From contig DILC01000073.1 in NCBI GenBank assembly GCA_002424865.1, forward strand, positions 16,751 to 33,527: 16,777 nucleotides of DNA, written 5' to 3'. Both the position numbers and the translations under genes were made by a program. The notes under the pieces were generated by a model. The model had not been told where the DNA came from and made no database searches. It saw only the letters and a list, made by a program, of their open reading frames with translations. Origin of the DNA: Rhodocyclaceae bacterium UBA5602 (GTDB taxonomy: Bacteria; Pseudomonadota; Gammaproteobacteria; Burkholderiales; Rhodocyclaceae). Positions 13,921 to 16,777 of the stretch are shown here, one piece after another (the first letter of the stretch is position 1; every line of letters starts with the position of its first letter).

Positions 13921-14622
13921 ATGCGTAAAGTGATACTGGATACCGAAACCACGGGGCTGGATTACCGCACGGGCGATCGTTTGGTGGAAATCGGTTGCGT
14001 GGAAATGCTGGGGCGCCAGCTTACCGGGGTGCGCTTTCATAAATACATCAATCCGGAGCGGGAAGTGCCCCCAGGCGCCATTGCCGTGCATGGATTGACG
14101 GACGAATTCTTGGCCGATAAGCCGAAGTTTCGCGAGGTGGTGGACGAATTTATGGATTTTGTGCGCGATGCGGAAATCATCATCCATAACGCCGCCTTTG
14201 ACGTGGGTTTTTTGAATAACGAGCTGAGTTTGTTGCAAAAAGACAGTATCGAGCAGTTAAGCCATTGCGTGACCGATACCCTGCGCATGGCACGCGAAAT
14301 ACGCCCAGGCAAGAAAAACAACCTCAATGCCCTGTGTAGCGAATTTGGCATAGACAACGCCAGCCGCACGCTGCATGGCGCCTTGCTGGATGCGGAATTG
14401 CTGGCAGAGGTTTATCTGGCCATGACGCGTGGGCAAAATTCGCTAGTCATGGATTTTGCCGCGCCTGCCATGGGTATCACCCAAGCGGCTGCCCGCCAGC
14501 GCCCGCCGCTGATCGTGCAGGCGGCGAATGGGGGTGAACTGGCTGACCATGCGCGTGTGCTGGCTGAAATAACCAAGGAGAGCCGTGGCAAGTGCCTGTG
14601 GGGGGGCTGCGATGGCGCTTGA
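13921..14622 (+). CDS. dnaQ: DNA polymerase III epsilon subunit (3'-5' proofreading exonuclease)
   Basis: Proofreading subunit of the replicative polymerase, bound to the alpha subunit. The 233-residue protein has the DEDDh exonuclease residues: D7 and E9 in ILDTETTGLD, D94 in HNAAFDVGFLNNEL, H152 and D157 in LHGALLDAELLAEVY. The C-terminal part (ARVLAEITKESRGKCLW) matches the polymerase-binding tail region of proteobacterial DnaQ. The start is supported by AGGGA about 10 bp upstream. The rnhA-dnaQ pair is an old proteobacterial arrangement, but here both genes are on the same strand, whereas in E. coli they are divergent. A 7-G run near the C-terminus (14600-14606) is a minor slippage site. 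Confidence 0.97.
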   Translation: MRKVILDTETTGLDYRTGDRLVEIGCVEMLGRQLTGVRFHKYINPEREVPPGAIAVHGLTDEFLADKPKFREVVDEFMDFVRDAEIIIHNAAFDVGFLNNELSLLQKDSIEQLSHCVTDTLRMAREIRPGKKNNLNALCSEFGIDNASRTLHGALLDAELLAEVYLAMTRGQNSLVMDFAAPAMGITQAAARQRPPLIVQAANGGELADHARVLAEITKESRGKCLWGGCDGA

Positions 14623-14628
14623 GCTGTA

Positions 14629-14646
14629 GCGCTTGATTTTAAGCGC
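14629..14646. terminator. Short hairpin at the dnaQ/hydrolase convergence
   Basis: GCGCTT (14629-14634) pairs with AAGCGC (14641-14646) around GATTTT. It overlaps the hydrolase stop codon. The two convergent genes are only 16 bp apart, so this is the only candidate shared terminator. There is no T run after it. Confidence 0.3.
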
Positions 14647-15496
14647 GTAGCAGAAATTCCCTCACTGGCGCAATTTGTCCCTCATCCATCAGCATCGGCG
14701 CATGGCCTGTGTTGGGGATTTCGACCAATTCGGCGTGCGGGCCGCGTTGGGTCATGAGCTGCGCGGTTTCCTGGGTGAGCAAATCGGACAAGGCTCCACG
14801 GATCAGCAGGGTGGGGCAGGTGATGGCGTCATACATTGGCCATAAACTGATATCCCGCCCGCCGTTCAGTTGTTGCGCTTCACGATAGGCCAGCGCAATG
14901 CCCGGGTCATAAGCCAGTTCGATTTTTCCGTCGGCTGCGGTGCTCACGACATGCACGGTGAGGTGTCGCCATTGGGCGTCGGTGAATTGGCCAAAGGGGG
15001 CTGATACCTGGCGGATATAGGTTTCGGCATCCGCCATGCTGTCAAAGCGTGGCGGCTTGCCCAGGTATTCGCCAATACGGGCAAGCGATGCGCCGGTAAT
15101 CACCGGACCGACATCATTCAGGATCAGGCGGCGAATGGGGTTGATGGGCAGTGCAGCGATGGCCATGCCAATGAGCCCGCCCATCGAGGTGCCCAGCCAG
15201 TCCACCATATCCACACCGAGTCGCGCCAGCAGGGTGACCATGTCGGCGCAGTATTGCGGCACGGCGTAAAGCGATTTATTGCGCAGCCAGTCGCTCTTGC
15301 CCCGGCCCGCAACGTCCGGGCAGATCACGCGATAATCTTCGGCCAAGGCCTGCGCCAGAAAATCAAAATCCCGCCCGCTGCGCGTTAGGCCATGCACGCA
15401 AACCAGAACGCGCGGGTTGGCCGTATCGCCCCATTCCACATAGGCTATGTGATGAAAACCTGCGCTGCTCAAACATTTCACTTTGCCTTCACGCAT
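14639..15496 (-). CDS. Alpha/beta-fold hydrolase
   Basis: 285 residues with a full catalytic triad: nucleophile S104 in GTSMGG, acid D238 in LLIRGALSDLL and H265 in NTGHAP. The oxyanion segment VCVHGLTRSG (about 32-41) and the strand VICPDVAGRGKSDW are typical of the family. There is no signal peptide, so it is probably cytoplasmic. The family includes esterases, haloperoxidase-like enzymes and C-C hydrolases; the sequence does not fix a substrate. The ATG at 15496 is preceded by AAGG at about 8 bp. It lies 57 bp after srkA and is probably co-transcribed with it. A 13-bp direct repeat flanks the start codon. Confidence 0.88.
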   Translation of the reverse strand: MREGKVKCLSSAGFHHIAYVEWGDTANPRVLVCVHGLTRSGRDFDFLAQALAEDYRVICPDVAGRGKSDWLRNKSLYAVPQYCADMVTLLARLGVDMVDWLGTSMGGLIGMAIAALPINPIRRLILNDVGPVITGASLARIGEYLGKPPRFDSMADAETYIRQVSAPFGQFTDAQWRHLTVHVVSTAADGKIELAYDPGIALAYREAQQLNGGRDISLWPMYDAITCPTLLIRGALSDLLTQETAQLMTQRGPHAELVEIPNTGHAPMLMDEGQIAPVREFLLRA

Positions 15497-15517
15497 GTTT
15501 TTTCCTTTGCCTTCACG
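15481..15517 (-). repeat. 13-bp direct repeat flanking the hydrolase start codon
   Basis: CTTTGCCTTCACG (plus-strand reading) occurs at 15481-15493 and again at 15505-15517. One copy is in codons 2-5, the other covers the ribosome-binding zone. Recombination between the copies would delete the start codon. Confidence 0.6.
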
Positions 15518-15553
15518 TTGAGATGCATATTGAGTTAAAAGCGCATCTAAAAC

Positions 15554-16645
15554 TTAATCCATCACCAGCGCGGGCTCTTGCATGCGGGCAGTTTGCTCGC
15601 GCAACTCCAGAATGCGCTCTTCCCAATAACGCTTGGTGGCAAACCACGGAAAGGCCGCTGGAAACGCCGGGTCTTGCCAACGCCGCGCAAGCCAGGCGGA
15701 ATGATGGAGCAAGCGCAAGGTGCGCAAGGCTTCAATCAACTGGATTTCATTGTCGTCAAAATCGCGAAATATCTCGTAACCCGCGAGCACGTGGCGAAAT
15801 TGCCGGCCCATCTCGTCACTTGTGCCTGAGAGCAGCATCCATAAATCCTGCACTGCCGGACCCATGCGCGCATCATCAAAATCCACAAAATGCGGGCCGG
15901 CGGCATGTTCAACATCATCATCCAGCGTCCCCGGTGTCCACAATACGTTGCCCGCGTGGCAATCGCCATGCAGCCTGATTTGCTGCACATGGCCTGCGCG
16001 CTCAAAGCAATGCTCGATGCCATCCAACGCTTGATCGGCCACACTTTGCCAGATGTGTTCCAGTTCGGGCGGCAGGATTTCATGTTCCAGCAGCCAGTTG
16101 CGCGGTTCATAACCAAAGCTTTCAATCGCCAACGTTTCGCGGCAGGCAAACGGTATCCGCTCGCCCACCCGGTGAATACGCGCCATGAGCCGCCCCATCC
16201 ATTCGAGCACGCGCGGGTCGTCAAGCTCCGGCGCGCGTCCGCCTTGGCGCGGATACACCGCGAAGCGAAATGGGGTGCTGCTGGCCGGGTTGCCATGCGT
16301 AAACAGGCGCTTGCCATTGATTACCAGGGGAGCCACCACGGGCAATTCAGCGGCCTGCATTTCCGCCACAAATGTATGTTCTTCAGCAATCTGCGCATCA
16401 GACCAGCGGCCTGGCCGGTAAAACTTGGCAATGCACGGCGGGCTGTCGAGCATGCCGATTTGCCAAACGCGATTCTCGTAACTATTCAACGCATGCAGCC
16501 CGCCATCGCATTGAAAACCGACGCTCTCCAGCGCATCGAGAATGCCGTCGGGGGTGAGGCCGGCAAAAGGCACGACGGATGGCAAAGCCGGGGACGGGGC
16601 CGTTGGCAAACGGGGCGGCATATCGGCGTCGGGCTGGGGGATCAT
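15554..16645 (-). CDS. srkA: Stress-response Ser/Thr kinase SrkA (YihE/RdoA)
   Basis: Cytoplasmic eukaryote-like protein kinase of the APH/choline-kinase fold, linked in E. coli to the Cpx envelope-stress response and survival of oxidative stress. The 363-residue protein aligns with E. coli SrkA (328 residues) almost throughout: LNSYENRVWQIG, nucleotide-binding K74 in IAKFYRPGRW, catalytic loop RLHGDCHAGNVLW (D228), metal-binding FVDFDDARMGPAVQDLWMLL (D255), and the tail LARRWQDPAFPAAFPWF. The ATG at 16645 overlaps the pgeF stop by 4 bp (ATGA), which favours it over the ATG at 16621. The extra residues against E. coli are mainly a Pro-rich N-terminal head. The alpha/beta hydrolase gene follows. 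Confidence 0.93.
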   Translation of the reverse strand: MIPQPDADMPPRLPTAPSPALPSVVPFAGLTPDGILDALESVGFQCDGGLHALNSYENRVWQIGMLDSPPCIAKFYRPGRWSDAQIAEEHTFVAEMQAAELPVVAPLVINGKRLFTHGNPASSTPFRFAVYPRQGGRAPELDDPRVLEWMGRLMARIHRVGERIPFACRETLAIESFGYEPRNWLLEHEILPPELEHIWQSVADQALDGIEHCFERAGHVQQIRLHGDCHAGNVLWTPGTLDDDVEHAAGPHFVDFDDARMGPAVQDLWMLLSGTSDEMGRQFRHVLAGYEIFRDFDDNEIQLIEALRTLRLLHHSAWLARRWQDPAFPAAFPWFATKRYWEERILELREQTARMQEPALVMD

Positions 16646-16777
16646 TCCAGCCAGATGCAGCTCGCCATGCGGCCGGTGACGCCATCGCGACGGAAGGAAT
16701 AGAAGCGGCCTGTGTCGGTGACGGTGCAATAAGTGTCGGCTTGGCCAGAAAAGTCGGCGCTGGCGATACGCCCCGCA
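16642..16777 (-). CDS. pgeF: Peptidoglycan editing factor PgeF (YfiH), C-terminal end only
   Basis: The last 44 codons are in the window; the start lies beyond the right edge. The C-terminal signature of the YfiH/PgeF family (multicopper-polyphenol-oxidase-like fold) is plain: YCTVTDTGRFYSFRRDGVTG followed by RMASCIWLE. In E. coli the protein removes wrongly built UDP-MurNAc-L-Ser intermediates; older annotations call it laccase. The catalytic Cys/His residues further upstream cannot be checked here. Its TGA overlaps the srkA ATG. The segment just upstream of YCTV is encoded partly by a 22-bp motif copy. Confidence 0.88.
   Translation of the reverse strand, partial: AGRIASADFSGQADTYCTVTDTGRFYSFRRDGVTGRMASCIWLE
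16749..16770 (+). repeat. 22-bp dispersed motif in pgeF
   Basis: AAAAGTCGGCGCTGGC followed by GATACG. It differs at 2 positions from each of 3670, 7304 and 12156, making it the centre of the family. It is antisense to pgeF and encodes RIASADFS, just before the conserved YCTV segment. Confidence 0.8.

Noticed and set aside
15890..16702. Plus-strand ORF of 270 codons
   Set aside because: It is antisense to srkA and the end of pgeF, both supported by conserved motifs.
1..16777. CRISPR array, insertion sequence, prophage or toxin-antitoxin
   Set aside because: No regular spacer-repeat array, transposase, integrase, terminal inverted repeats or small paired ORFs were found.

Overview
The window is compact bacterial chromosome with no plasmid, phage or IS signal. 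Protein sequence style, moderately high GC and gene order point to a betaproteobacterium, possibly Nitrosomonadales/Methylophilales-like; this is inference. All clear genes are housekeeping or envelope genes.

Layout: (1) 1-213 is an edge stretch with no assignable gene. (2) 214-2158 (+) lolC-lolD, the inner-membrane engine of lipoprotein export. (3) 2278-5207 (-) ybeY-corC-lnt, converging on lolCD, so lipoprotein N-acylation lies next to lipoprotein sorting; phoH, the usual partner of ybeY, is absent. (4) 5381-5457 (-) tRNA-Arg(ACG) with its own -10 box and hairpin terminator. (5) 5714-10333 (+) a three-gene peptide/nickel-type (Dpp/Opp) ABC importer: two permeases, the second unusually large, and one fused double ATPase. 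No substrate-binding protein is present. (6) 10395-12668 (-) gloB-mltD, and divergently 12693-14622 (+) a YafS-like methyltransferase, rnhA and dnaQ. This is the same gene set as the enterobacterial mltD-gloB-yafS-rnhA-dnaQ neighbourhood. (7) 14639-16777 (-) pgeF (only its 3' end is in the window), srkA and an alpha/beta hydrolase, probably one operon.

The most unusual signals are not genes. A 22-bp motif (core AAAAGTCGGCGCTGGC) occurs at least four times inside unrelated genes (lnt, the large permease, gloB, pgeF). Two copies are identical over 22 bp. One further probable and one or two weak copies exist, and every copy has the same chromosomal orientation whatever the direction of the host gene. 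It behaves like a DNA-level signal (uptake sequence, Chi/KOPS-like or other genome-wide motif) rather than a protein motif. A second repeat of about 45 bp lies upstream of lolC and of dnaQ. An 11-C homopolymer just after the lipoprotein signal peptide of mltD is a candidate slippage (phase-variation) site.

Functionally much of the window concerns the envelope: Lnt finishes lipoproteins, LolCD extracts them from the inner membrane, MltD is itself a predicted outer-membrane lipoprotein that cuts murein, PgeF edits murein precursors, and the ABC system probably imports peptides. The remainder handles nucleic acids (YbeY, RNase HI, DnaQ, tRNA-Arg) or stress and detoxification (GloB, SrkA).
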